A DNA stretch of 28,676 nucleotides from JASLBX01 sp035762665 (GCA_035762665.1 DASTNZ010000158.1:1-28676), one strand, 5' to 3'; counted from the first letter of the stretch, positions 14,782 through 22,089 are shown. The notes: generated from the letters alone by a model not told the origin. A program made the numbers and translations.

Positions 14782-16269
14782 GTGCCGTCGCTGAACACCG
14801 TCGTCCGGTCCCATACCGACCTGACCGAGGCGGACCTAGAATGGTTGCACGCGCTCGTGGCGGACTGGCAGCTCCTCGCCGATCTATCCTTTGCCGACCT
14901 TGTCCTCTGGGTCCCGGATCGGGATGGCACCCGGTACTGGGCGGCCGCCCAGATGCGGCCGACGACCGGACCCACGGCTTATGTCGAGGACCTGGTCGGG
15001 ACGTACCTGGAGCGCGGACGGCGACCGCTCGTGGATCAGGCCTACGACGAGGGGACGATCCGCAGGGAGGGCGACCCGGAGTGGTGGGACGACGTCCCGG
15101 TGCGGGTCGAGACCATCCCCGTCCGACGTGACCGGGTGATCGCGGTGATCGCACGCAACACGAACTTGGTCGCGGCCCGGACACCCAGCCGGCTCGAACT
15201 GGCCTACCTCGAATGTGCCTCGCAGCTGGCCCGGCTGATCGCCGAGGGACGGTTCCCGCAGCCGGGGACGGATATGGGGCGGCGGGGCGCTCCACGGGTC
15301 GGCGACGGCCTGGTCCGGCTCGACGAGTCGGGGGTCGCGACGTACGCGAGCCCCAACGCGATGTCCTGCTTCCGCAGGTTGGGGCTTACCGCGGACCTGG
15401 TGGGCCGGGATCTCGGCGAGGTTGTCACTGAGCTCGTACCACGGCACGGCGCGGTGGACGAGGGCTTCGAGGTGGTCATGGGCGGCCGGGCGCACCGCCG
15501 GACGGAAATCGAGGCGAATGGCACCTACCTGGCGCTTCGGGCCATCCCGCTGCAGCCGGGCGGCATACACGTCGGAGCGATGGTCCTGTGCCGCGATGTC
15601 ACGGAGGTACGCCGCCGCGAGCGGGAACTAGTGACGAAGGACGCCACTATCCGAGAGATCCACCACCGGGTCAAGAACAATCTGCAGACGGTGGCCGCAC
15701 TGCTTCGGCTGCAGGCCAGAAGACTCGACGTGCCCGAGGGCAGGGCCGCGCTCGAGGAAGCCGTGCGCCGGGTAGGAACGATCGCCATCGTCCACGAAAC
15801 CCTCGCCCAGACCGTCGACGACGCTATGGACTTCGACGACGTCGCCGACCGGCTGCTGAACATGGTGGCCGAAGTGTCGGCGGCCGAGCCGCTGGCGAAA
15901 GTCCACCGGTCCGGCGAGTTCGGAGTGCTGGAGGCCGGGGTGGCGACGCCGTTGGCGATGGCGCTTACTGAGGTGCTTCAGAACGCTGTCGAGCACGGCC
16001 TGGGCGGAAACGAGGGCCATGTCGAGCTGACGGTCGACCGGCCTGCCGGGCGGTTGCGAGTCGTGGTTGAGGACGATGGGTGTGGGCTGCCTGCCGGGTT
16101 CGACCTGGACGCCTCGGGCCGACTGGGATTACAGATCGTCCGGACCCTTGTTGTCGGTGAGCTCGGTGGCACATTCGAGATCGCGCCCCGGCCGACCGGC
16201 GGCACGCGTGTTGTGCTGGACCTACCCGCTCCCTCAATCGATGATCGTGTGGGTCACGCGACGGCATAG
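14782..16269 (+). CDS. pdtaS: Sensor histidine kinase PdtaS
   Basis: This 495-residue soluble kinase matches PdtaS of M. tuberculosis throughout. The N-terminal GAF-like domain (about residues 1-150) begins with VADWQLLADLSFADLVLWV. A PAS domain (about 170-280) includes SGVATYASPNAMSCF. The HisKA_2 dimerisation domain carries IREIHHRVKNNLQTVAALL with phospho-acceptor His294/295. The HATPase domain ends the protein (DDGCGLPAG, then GRLGLQIVRTLV). There is no membrane segment. PdtaS signals to PdtaR, an ANTAR RNA-binding antiterminator; no pdtaR gene lies in this window. It converges with whiB1, leaving 39 bp between stops. Confidence 0.95.
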   Translation: MPSLNTVVRSHTDLTEADLEWLHALVADWQLLADLSFADLVLWVPDRDGTRYWAAAQMRPTTGPTAYVEDLVGTYLERGRRPLVDQAYDEGTIRREGDPEWWDDVPVRVETIPVRRDRVIAVIARNTNLVAARTPSRLELAYLECASQLARLIAEGRFPQPGTDMGRRGAPRVGDGLVRLDESGVATYASPNAMSCFRRLGLTADLVGRDLGEVVTELVPRHGAVDEGFEVVMGGRAHRRTEIEANGTYLALRAIPLQPGGIHVGAMVLCRDVTEVRRRERELVTKDATIREIHHRVKNNLQTVAALLRLQARRLDVPEGRAALEEAVRRVGTIAIVHETLAQTVDDAMDFDDVADRLLNMVAEVSAAEPLAKVHRSGEFGVLEAGVATPLAMALTEVLQNAVEHGLGGNEGHVELTVDRPAGRLRVVVEDDGCGLPAGFDLDASGRLGLQIVRTLVVGELGGTFEIAPRPTGGTRVVLDLPAPSIDDRVGHATA

Positions 16270-16308
16270 CCGGCCGAACCCCACATGATCGATCACGAAG
16301 AGGAGAGA

Positions 16309-16560
16309 TCAGTACGCGCGAGCGCGCGCACGAGCCCGGCGGCGCTTCAGCGCGCGGCGTTCATCCTCGGACAGGCCACCCCACACGCCAGCGTCCTGCC
16401 CGGTCTCCAGCGCCCACTGTAGGCACTGCTCGCGGACGTCACACCGACGGCAGACCGCTTTTGCCTCCTCGATCTGCAACAACGCAGGCCCCGTCGTGCC
16501 AATCGGGAAGAACAGCTCCGGGTCCTCGTCACGGCAGGCGGCACGGTGGCGCCAGTCCAT
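16309..16560 (-). CDS. whiB1: WhiB1-type iron-sulfur transcription factor
   Basis: WhiB proteins bind a 4Fe-4S cluster and act with RNA polymerase sigma-A; WhiB1 is an essential nitric-oxide-responsive factor in mycobacteria. This 83-residue protein starts MDWRHRAACRDEDPELFFP and has the four cluster cysteines Cys9, Cys37, Cys40 and Cys46, the turn GVWGG (58-62), and a basic C-terminus LKRRRARARARAY for DNA binding. The frame is open upstream, but ATG 16560 is fixed by homology and AAGGAG about 11 nt upstream. Position next to pdtaS and a lipid kinase gene is the same as in M. tuberculosis. A CRP-like site lies about 75-85 bp upstream. Confidence 0.96.
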   Translation of the reverse strand: MDWRHRAACRDEDPELFFPIGTTGPALLQIEEAKAVCRRCDVREQCLQWALETGQDAGVWGGLSEDERRALKRRRARARARAY

Positions 16561-16631
16561 GAATCTCACAGCTCCTTGTATTAGTAACGGCGCAGGACGG
16601 GATCGGTCCGTCCCACGCGCGCATGGCATCA

Positions 16632-16647
16632 CGTGAAATCGTTCACG
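16632..16647 (-). promoter_or_regulatory. CRP-like palindrome upstream of whiB1
   Basis: GTGA (16633-16636), six bases, then TCAC (16643-16646) forms the perfect core of a CRP/FNR-type operator (TGTGA-N6-TCACA), centred about 80 bp before the whiB1 start. In M. tuberculosis whiB1 is controlled by the CRP protein Rv3676, which makes this site plausible. The outer bases (C and G) do not match the consensus. Confidence 0.5.
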
Positions 16648-16734
16648 AGTTAGCTCACACCTCGCCCGTCAGCTTCGTCAAGGGGAAGTGTTCGCAGACT
16701 CGACCGCGGGGCACGGCGGAGCCATAACCCTGCG

Positions 16735-16773
16735 GCAGTACAAGGGTGACAAACCTATGACCGCAGTACAAGG
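16735..16773. repeat. Direct repeat GCAGTACAAGG upstream of whiB1
   Basis: The 11-mer GCAGTACAAGG occurs at 16735-16745 and again at 16763-16773, a 28-bp period, in the intergenic region between whiB1 and the lipid kinase gene. It may be a pair of operator half-sites; no regulator is identified. The rest of 16561-16850 has no gene I can support. Confidence 0.5.
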
Positions 16774-16850
16774 CCCTTGTGGTGCTCGTCTCACTCAACT
16801 TTGTGTCGTGTCCGTCACATGGATTGCGCAATTACCCATCAAATGGACAT

Positions 16851-17777
16851 TTAGCACACGACATCGAGTGCGTGAGGGGCCGATCTAAGCGTCAAGAGAG
16901 TCCGCTCTCCGAGGTAGTCGCCATCGATCTGCACGGGCACGGGACGTTCCGCGCGCAGGACCATTTCGGCCTGATCGTGAAGTATGAGCACGTCACTGCC
17001 CCGAGCGCCGCGCCGAGAGGTGAGGGTGATCTCTGCCACGTGGCGAAGGGTGCGCGGGAGGCTGAGTTTGGTGAGCGCCAACAGGTCCAATCCTTTGTCG
17101 AAGGTCGCCTGTGGGGTGGGGTTCACCGGCCGCTTGCCCAGGTAAGTCCATGGTGCGGTATTGGTGACGATCGCCAGCACAATGCCCGCGACAGGGGCGA
17201 CGCCAGGCCTCTCCAGGGTCATCGTGCCGTGCCGGCGGTCATCCTGCGCGAAGAACCGGCGGACGGCTGTTCGCGCGTACAGCATCGTGGTCGACTTCTT
17301 GCCCGCAGCACGGCGCTGCTCGACGGCCCGCACGACGTCGGCGTCGAAGCCGGCTCCCGCGCAGAACGTGAACCACCTGTCGTCGAGCCGGCCCAGCCCC
17401 AGCGGCCGGCTCCTTCCCGATCGCACCGCATCGAGCAGCAGGCCGGTAGCTTCGACCGGGTCAGAGGGAATGCCGAGGTTGCGGGCCAGGACGTTGGTGC
17501 TGCCGCCCGGGACTATGGCGAGCTTGGGCACGGGCGGGCCGTCCGGATCGCCGAGCAGCCCGTTGACGACCTCGTTGATCGTCCCATCACCGCCCAGCGC
17601 AAGCACCAGGTCCACCTCGTCTGCACGGGCGGCCCTGGCCAGCTCGATCGCGTGGCCCCGATGGTCGGTCTCGACGACATCGAGTTTGAGATCGTGCCGC
17701 AGGGCCGACAGCATCACGTCGAGGGTTCGGGGCGTCGTCGTGGTCGCCTTGTGGTTGACCACGACCACAGCCCGCAT
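16851..17777 (-). CDS. Diacylglycerol/sphingosine-kinase family protein (YegS-like)
   Basis: This 308-residue protein has the DAGK catalytic domain: VVVVNHKATTTT at the N-terminus, the nucleotide-binding motif LALGGDGTINEVVNGLL (about residues 59-75) and PGGSTNVLARNLGIP (about 90-104). The C-terminal half contains IDGDYLGERTLLTLR, typical of the beta-sandwich domain. It probably phosphorylates a lipid. M. tuberculosis has a homologue (Rv3218) next to whiB1. ATG 17777 is preceded on the minus strand by TACGCT with 7-nt spacing, so a leaderless message is likely. It is divergent from the small membrane protein gene. Confidence 0.9.
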   Translation of the reverse strand: MRAVVVVNHKATTTTPRTLDVMLSALRHDLKLDVVETDHRGHAIELARAARADEVDLVLALGGDGTINEVVNGLLGDPDGPPVPKLAIVPGGSTNVLARNLGIPSDPVEATGLLLDAVRSGRSRPLGLGRLDDRWFTFCAGAGFDADVVRAVEQRRAAGKKSTTMLYARTAVRRFFAQDDRRHGTMTLERPGVAPVAGIVLAIVTNTAPWTYLGKRPVNPTPQATFDKGLDLLALTKLSLPRTLRHVAEITLTSRRGARGSDVLILHDQAEMVLRAERPVPVQIDGDYLGERTLLTLRSAPHALDVVC

Positions 17778-17784
17778 GGACGCC

Positions 17785-17808
17785 AGCGTAGCTGGGCTCG
17801 ATTACCCT
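17785..17808. promoter_or_regulatory. Back-to-back leaderless promoters
   Basis: On the minus strand TACGCT (17785-17790) lies 7 nt before ATG 17777. On the plus strand TACCCT (17803-17808) lies 7 nt before GTG 17816. The whole 38-bp gap is therefore divergent promoter sequence with no room for ribosome-binding sites. Confidence 0.5.
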
Positions 17809-17815
17809 GTTGCAC

Positions 17816-18211
17816 GTGCCCGCCGAAACCGACCACTCGCCACGGCCGGTCCGGGTTGCCACTGGCGTCGTGGTGTGCGAGGCGATCGCGCTGCTCGCCT
17901 TCAGCGGCTGGTTGCTGGTGCGTCGGCTCGGCGAGACGCCGAGCAACGAACAGGTCTTCGAGGGTTCGGCCGTCTACCTGCTGCTGTGCGGGCTGCTCAT
18001 CGGTTTGATCGCCCTCGGATTGCGATCACGGCGAGGCTGGGCCTACGGGGCCACGGTGGTCGTGCAGTTGATCGCCCTCGGAATCGCGTACGAGATGTTC
18101 ACGGCCGGATTCTGGGTGGGAGTCGTGCTTGTGGTCGCGGCGGCTGCCATCGTCCTGGCGGCATTGTTCAGTGCGCCGGCCCGCGCGGCGTTCGGCCGCG
18201 ATCCATCCTGA
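17816..18211 (+). CDS. Small four-helix membrane protein of unknown function
   Basis: This 131-residue protein has four hydrophobic segments: about residues 14-34 (ATGVVVCEAIALLAFSGWLL), 50-66 (YLLLCGLLIGLIALGL), 72-90 (AYGATVVVQLIALGIAY) and 96-118 (WVGVVLVVAAAAIVLAALF). It is a type common in actinobacteria and has no known function. GTG 17816 fits the leaderless -10 at 17803-17808; TTG 17810 is a less likely start. It converges with the sigma factor gene, leaving 10 bp between stop codons. Confidence 0.75.
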   Translation: MPAETDHSPRPVRVATGVVVCEAIALLAFSGWLLVRRLGETPSNEQVFEGSAVYLLLCGLLIGLIALGLRSRRGWAYGATVVVQLIALGIAYEMFTAGFWVGVVLVVAAAAIVLAALFSAPARAAFGRDPS

Positions 18212-18221
18212 CGTTGGCGGC

Positions 18222-19019
18222 CTAATCGTCCAGCATTCCGTGCCGCAGTTTGGCGAGGGTCCGGGCCAGCAACCGCGACACGTGCATCTGGGAGATACCC
18301 ACGTCTTCGGCGATCTGCGACTGGGTCATTCCGGCAAAGAACCGCAACATGAGGATGCGCCGCTCTCGCTCGTTGAGCCGGGACAGCAGCGGCTTGAGCG
18401 ACTCCCGGTTCTCAACGTCGAGCAGGGCATCGTCCTCCTGCCCGATGTTGTCCAGCACCGCCGGTCCCTCGCCGTCGGTGCTGTCCGGCGCGTCGAGTGA
18501 CAGCGTGCTGTAGGCCGTGGCGGACTCCAGGCCCTCGAGCACCTCGTCGTCCGAGACGCCGATCTTCTCCGCCAGCTCACCGATCGTCGGGGAGCGGCCG
18601 AGCTCCTGGGTGAGGGACGCTGTTGCGGCGCCGATCGACAGTCGGAGCTCCTGCAACCGGCGCGGCACTCGAACTGCCCATCCTTTGTCGCGGAACCAGC
18701 GCTTGATCTCGCCGACGATGGTCGGAGTCGCGTAAGTCGAGAACTCAACGCCGCGGCCAGGGTCGTATCGGTCGATGGCCTTGATCAACCCGATGGTCGC
18801 GACCTGCACGAGATCGTCGTACGGCTCACCCCTGTTACGGAACCGCTTCGCCAAGTGCTCCACCAGCGGTAGGTGGAGCGTCACGAGCCGGTCACGGGCG
18901 TCCTGGCGTCGCGGATCGTCCCAAGTGAGGTTGGCGAGGCGCTTGAGTAGTTCTCGGCTTTCCGCGCGGTCGACCCCTCCGGCAACGTCGTTCACGCTCA
19001 GCCGTTCACTCGGGCGCAA
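18222..19019 (-). CDS. SigB/SigF-family general-stress sigma factor
   Basis: This 265-residue sigma-70 protein of the SigB/SigF/SigG group has region 2 (LVEHLAKRFRNRGEPYDDLV, GLIKAIDRYDPGRGVEFSTY, then VGEIKRWFRDKGWAVRVPRR), region 3 and region 4 (LNERERRILMLRFFAGMTQS, then DVGISQMHVSRLLARTLAKL). It should control stress or developmental genes. The anti-sigma gene immediately upstream overlaps it by 14 bp if TTG 19019 is the start; AAGGGG about 7 nt before the TTG supports this, while GTG 18995 is an alternative. Direct overlap with an RsbW-type kinase gene implies partner switching. Confidence 0.92.
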   Translation of the reverse strand: MRPSERLSVNDVAGGVDRAESRELLKRLANLTWDDPRRQDARDRLVTLHLPLVEHLAKRFRNRGEPYDDLVQVATIGLIKAIDRYDPGRGVEFSTYATPTIVGEIKRWFRDKGWAVRVPRRLQELRLSIGAATASLTQELGRSPTIGELAEKIGVSDDEVLEGLESATAYSTLSLDAPDSTDGEGPAVLDNIGQEDDALLDVENRESLKPLLSRLNERERRILMLRFFAGMTQSQIAEDVGISQMHVSRLLARTLAKLRHGMLDD

Positions 19020-19398
19020 CCGCCCGCCCCTTGCTCAGCTTGAGTGTGATCACTCCGTTGTCCCGGACTGCTTCGACATCGCCGGCGAGCGCGCTCAGAA
19101 CGGTCCACGCAAAGCTGCCCGGCTCAGGCGGCGCGTCGGCCATCGATGGCACCGAGACCGCCACGTGCAGTACGGAGCCCTGGAGCTCGAAGCGGCAGGT
19201 CAGCTGCGCCCCCTCGACGGCGATCGGAAGCAGCAGCGCGCATGCTTCGTCCACGGCGATCCGCAGGTCCTCGATGTCGTCCAGGGTGAAGTCGAGCCGC
19301 GCGGCCAGGCCGGCTGCGGCCGTGCGCAGCACCGCCAGGTACGCGCCGTTCGCGGGCACCCGCAGCTCAACGTGATCGTTCGAGTGGTCGTCCGTCAC
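19006..19398 (-). CDS. RsbW-like anti-sigma factor (HATPase kinase)
   Basis: This 130-residue GHKL-fold protein matches RsbW/UsfX anti-sigma kinases, which bind SigB/SigF-type sigma factors and phosphorylate an anti-anti-sigma partner. The N-box is in DDIEDLRIAVDEACALLLP (about residues 40-58), and the C-terminal part contains SFAWTVLSALAGDVEA. The later G-boxes are weak, as in other actinobacterial members, so kinase activity is not certain. GTG 19398 has GGGAGGAG about 6 nt upstream. No anti-anti-sigma gene is nearby. Confidence 0.88.
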   Translation of the reverse strand: MTDDHSNDHVELRVPANGAYLAVLRTAAAGLAARLDFTLDDIEDLRIAVDEACALLLPIAVEGAQLTCRFELQGSVLHVAVSVPSMADAPPEPGSFAWTVLSALAGDVEAVRDNGVITLKLSKGRAVAPE

Positions 19399-19417
19399 TG
19401 CTCTCCTCCCACCTCAT

Positions 19418-19522
19418 TCGCCGATCATGCAAGAGTGATGCGACACGCCGTCCACGCGTGCCTGAGGCTGGCTGTGCAGCCGGCGTTTCGGGCGTGTCGC
19501 ATCACTCTTGCATGATCGGCGA
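19418..19522. repeat. 32-bp perfect inverted repeat, likely strong hairpin
   Basis: Bases 19418-19449 are the exact reverse complement of 19491-19522. The 41-nt loop contains a further small hairpin (GGCTG/CAGCC around 19471-19482). It lies between the end of sodN and the start of the rsbW-sigma operon, both on the minus strand. It could terminate sodN transcription, or be an extragenic palindrome or miniature mobile element. There is no T-run, no open frame inside and no evident target duplication. Confidence 0.85.
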
Positions 19523-19531
19523 GGTGGTGCG

Positions 19532-19936
19532 TCAGGCCTTCTTAGTCTCCCAAAAGATGTCTGCGATCTCATCGATCTTCGCCAGTAGCTGGTCGGCAAC
19601 GGCGACGTCGGTGGACGCCTTGGCGCCTCCGCCACCTCCTGCCAGCTTCGTGGCCTCGTTGAACAGCTGGTGGAGTTGCGGGTATTTGTCGAAGTGCGGC
19701 GGCTTGAAGTAGTCCGTCCACAGGACCCACAGGTGGTGCTTGACCAGCTCGGCGCGCTGCTCCTTGATAATCAGCGCCCGAGTCCGGAACTCCTCGTCGT
19801 CGCTGTCGTTGTACTTTTCGCAAATGGCCTTGACCGACTGGGCCTCGATTCGGGCCTGCGCTGGGTCGTACACGCCGCACGGCAGGTCGCAGTGGGCAGT
19901 GACCTCGATGGTGCGCGCGAACAGAGGCGTGAGCAT
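19532..19936 (-). CDS. sodN: Nickel superoxide dismutase
   Basis: NiSOD converts superoxide to oxygen and hydrogen peroxide in the cytoplasm as a homohexamer. The nickel hook is HCDLPCGVY; cleavage before this His removes a 14-residue propeptide (MLTPLFARTIEVTA), leaving His1, Cys2 and Cys6 as ligands in a 120-residue mature protein. RTRALIIKEQRAELVKHHLW and WTDYFKPPHFDKYPQLHQLF are family signatures, and it ends FWETKKA. The frame is open to 19972, but ATG 19936 has GGAGGG just upstream and gives the standard propeptide. The maturation protease SodX is divergently encoded. Confidence 0.97.
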   Translation of the reverse strand: MLTPLFARTIEVTAHCDLPCGVYDPAQARIEAQSVKAICEKYNDSDDEEFRTRALIIKEQRAELVKHHLWVLWTDYFKPPHFDKYPQLHQLFNEATKLAGGGGGAKASTDVAVADQLLAKIDEIADIFWETKKA

Positions 19937-19952
19937 CCTGGTGTCCCTCCGT

Positions 19953-19982
19953 GTAGTAATCGGTGTACTCACGTGACACTAC
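19953..19982. promoter_or_regulatory. Inverted repeat in the sodN-sodX divergent promoter region
   Basis: Within the 80-bp gap, GTAGT (19953-19957) and ACTAC (19978-19982) are inverted, and a CACGTG hexamer lies between them near 19970-19975. This may be an operator for a nickel- or redox-responsive regulator. No known Nur box was recognised. Confidence 0.3.
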
Positions 19983-20016
19983 TCCGAATGGTCGTTCTCG
20001 ACAGGGGAGGGTCGCT

Positions 20017-20328
20017 GTGGGCAGGTACGGGTTCGCCATCGTGCGGGGCCGGTCAATGGAGCCCACTCTCCGCGACGGAGACCGCTTGCTGGTCCGATAC
20101 GGCGCTGAGCCGCGGTTGGGTCAGCTCGCTGTCGTCCGGCTGCCCGACCGCGGGGTTGCGTCGGTCAAGCGGGTGACCCGTCGCGATGCTGACGGATGGT
20201 GGGTTGAGAGGGACAATCCGGCAGAAGGCGTGGATTCGTGGCTGGTCGGCGCGATACCGGATGCGGACCTGGTGGCCGTCGTCCTGGGCCGGGTGTGGCC
20301 ACGGCCCCGGTGGGGCACGATCCGGTAG
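20017..20328 (+). CDS. sodX: Nickel-type superoxide dismutase maturation protease SodX
   Basis: This 103-residue S26-family (signal-peptidase-like) protease removes the SodN propeptide to expose the nickel hook. The Ser/Lys dyad is Ser13 in VRGRSMEPTLRDGDRLLV and Lys51 in VASVKRVTRRD. There is no membrane anchor, as expected for an enzyme acting on a cytoplasmic protein. The frame is open to 19963, but GTG 20017 has AGGGGAGG at 20003-20010 with 6-nt spacing. The gene is divergent from sodN, an arrangement that ties the protease to its substrate. Confidence 0.93.
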   Translation: MGRYGFAIVRGRSMEPTLRDGDRLLVRYGAEPRLGQLAVVRLPDRGVASVKRVTRRDADGWWVERDNPAEGVDSWLVGAIPDADLVAVVLGRVWPRPRWGTIR

Positions 20329-20345
20329 CTCGCATTTTTCGCGAG
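20329..20345 (+). terminator. Short hairpin after sodX
   Basis: CTCGC (20329-20333) pairs with GCGAG (20341-20345) around a T-rich 7-nt loop, directly after the sodX stop. The stem is only 5 bp, so termination here is weakly supported. Confidence 0.25.
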
Positions 20346-20453
20346 GATGTCCACGCTGTGATGAACGACTGTGCCCGCGGCCCGGTCGGACAGCCGTCGC
20401 GCGGTCTGGCGTTCGTCGCTCAACGTAGGGCCGGCGACGTGCCGTGGGCCGGG

Positions 20454-20459
20454 TATCGT
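20454..20459 (+). promoter_or_regulatory. Leaderless -10 (TATCGT) of the MDR oxidoreductase
   Basis: TATCGT lies 7 nt before ATG 20467, with no ribosome-binding site. It selects this ATG over upstream in-frame starts. The gap 20346-20453 has no gene I can support. Confidence 0.5.
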
Positions 20460-20466
20460 CGCGACC

Positions 20467-21432
20467 ATGTTCGCCGCCTATGCCGACAGCTTCGACGCCG
20501 ACGATCCACTGGCTGGACTCGTGCTTGGTGACCGTCCAGACCCGGAAGTCCCGGACGGTTGGACGACCGTCACGGTCCGCGCCGCGACCATCAACCACCA
20601 CGACATCTGGACCCTTCGAGGCGTGGGCTTGCGTGAAGAGCAGCTTCCGATGGTCCTCGGCTGTGACGCCGCCGGGGTCGACGAGGACGGCAATGAAGTC
20701 ATCGTTCATGCGGTGATTTCGGACCCGGCGTGGCTCGGGGACGAAACGCTCGACCCGTCGCGGTCGCTGCTCTCTGAGCGGTACCAGGGGACGCTCGCCG
20801 AGCGGGTCGCCGTCCCGCGCCGCAACCTACTGCCCAAACCTGCCGCTCTGTCGTTCGAGGAAGCGGCGTGCCTGCCGACGGCTTGGCTGACCGCTTACCG
20901 CATGCTCTTCACGCAGGCGAGGGTCACGCCGGGCTCGACGGTCCTCGTGCAAGGAGCCGGGGGTGGCGTCGCGACGGCGCTTATCACCCTTGGTGCGGCC
21001 GCGGGCGTGCGGGTGTGGGCCACCTCACGTGACGCCGGCAAGGCCGCCCGCGCTCTCGAGTTGGGCGCGGACCAGGTGTTCGAGACAGGCTCGCGGCTTC
21101 CCGAGCGGGTGGACGCGGTGATGGAGACCGTGGGTGAGGCCACCTGGCAGCATTCGCTGCGTTCGGTCCGGCCGGGCGGGACGGTGGTGCTCTCCGGCGC
21201 GACGTCCGGGCGTACCGCCGACACGGAGTTGCCGCGGATCTACTTCCTCCAGCTACGGGTGCTGGGATCGACCATGGGAACGCGGGACGAGCTCAGCCGG
21301 CTCATCGCGTTCTGCGAGCACACAGGGGTTCGCCCGGTCATCGACCGTGTCCTCCCACTCGCAGACTCCCGGGCCGGCTTCGCCGCGATGGAACGCGGCG
21401 AGGTGTTCGGCAAGATCGTACTGACGGTATGA
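20467..21432 (+). CDS. Medium-chain oxidoreductase, quinone-oxidoreductase-like
   Basis: This 321-residue protein has an N-terminal GroES-like domain (INHHDIWTLRGVGL, then LGCDAAGVDEDGNEV) and a Rossmann domain with the NAD(P)H motif VLVQGAGGGVATALITLGAA at about residues 158-177. The structural-zinc cysteine cluster is absent, so it belongs to the zinc-independent quinone-oxidoreductase side of the MDR family. The substrate is unknown. The start at ATG 20467 is supported by the leaderless promoter pattern. It converges with the SGNH hydrolase gene across a 42-bp gap containing a hairpin. Confidence 0.88.
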   Translation: MFAAYADSFDADDPLAGLVLGDRPDPEVPDGWTTVTVRAATINHHDIWTLRGVGLREEQLPMVLGCDAAGVDEDGNEVIVHAVISDPAWLGDETLDPSRSLLSERYQGTLAERVAVPRRNLLPKPAALSFEEAACLPTAWLTAYRMLFTQARVTPGSTVLVQGAGGGVATALITLGAAAGVRVWATSRDAGKAARALELGADQVFETGSRLPERVDAVMETVGEATWQHSLRSVRPGGTVVLSGATSGRTADTELPRIYFLQLRVLGSTMGTRDELSRLIAFCEHTGVRPVIDRVLPLADSRAGFAAMERGEVFGKIVLTV

Positions 21433-21433
21433 G

Positions 21434-21464
21434 TCGCCTTTGACCCCGGTGTACCGGGTGGCGA
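21434..21464. terminator. Bidirectional hairpin between convergent genes
   Basis: CCCGGT (21445-21450) pairs with ACCGGG (21453-21458), and the flanking TCGCC (21434-21438) pairs with GGCGA (21460-21464). The structure sits between two converging genes, the expected place for a shared terminator. No T-run follows. Confidence 0.55.
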
Positions 21465-21474
21465 TGGAACATGG

Positions 21475-22089
21475 TCACCTCGCCCTGTCTTCCTTGCCCG
21501 CGTGTTCAGGGGACAGCATGTCGAGCCACGAGGACCAGCCGCCGTCCAGCACGATGCGCGAGAGCATCGCATAGCCGGCGCGATCGGGATGGATTCCGTC
21601 GGCGGCCTTTGCCCGCTGCCAACTTGGCCGGCGGATCAGCCGCTCGTAGGTCGAGATGTACGGCACGCCCCGGCCGTTGCACACGTCGCGGAATGCCTCG
21701 TCGACGGCCGCGATCCGAGCGGTCAGGGCAGCGTCCCCGAGCGGTGGTGGACCGACGACGAGCGTTGACACGTCGCTCGATCCGAGGCCGAAATCGAGCG
21801 CGGCCGCGGACCGTGCAGCGGGCAAACCACGATACGCGTCCGCAATGCCAGCGGCGATCACAATGCCGTGCTGATCTCCTCGCGCGAATCGGGCCGCGCT
21901 CTCGAGTGGGATCCGAACGACGATCTCCTCGGTCGACTCGCCTCGAACGCCCAGCGGATACATGGTGAGGTGGACGTTCAATGCTTCCGGCGTTCGCACC
22001 GCCACGCGCCCCACCCAGCCCAACGCCGTCGGGTCACCGATCCCGACTACGAACGAATCACCGAACACGCACACCCGTACATCGCGCAC
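21475..22089 (-). CDS. SGNH/GDSL-family hydrolase
   Basis: This 204-residue protein has block I VRVCVFGDSFVVGIGDP with the catalytic Ser near residue 12, block II GVRGESTEEI, and block V ADGIHPDRAGYAML with the Asp-x-x-His pair. Block III, normally G.ND, reads AAGIADAY, so the oxyanion-hole Asn is replaced by Ala. It is probably an esterase or acyl hydrolase with an unknown substrate; there is no signal peptide. GTG 22089 has TAGCCT 6 nt upstream on the same strand, suggesting a leaderless transcript. Confidence 0.85.
   Translation of the reverse strand: MRDVRVCVFGDSFVVGIGDPTALGWVGRVAVRTPEALNVHLTMYPLGVRGESTEEIVVRIPLESAARFARGDQHGIVIAAGIADAYRGLPAARSAAALDFGLGSSDVSTLVVGPPPLGDAALTARIAAVDEAFRDVCNGRGVPYISTYERLIRRPSWQRAKAADGIHPDRAGYAMLSRIVLDGGWSSWLDMLSPEHAGKEDRAR

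Noticed and set aside
16270..16308. TGATCGATCA palindrome between pdtaS and whiB1 stops
   Set aside because: A 10-bp self-complementary sequence is too short to call a terminator and has no T-run.
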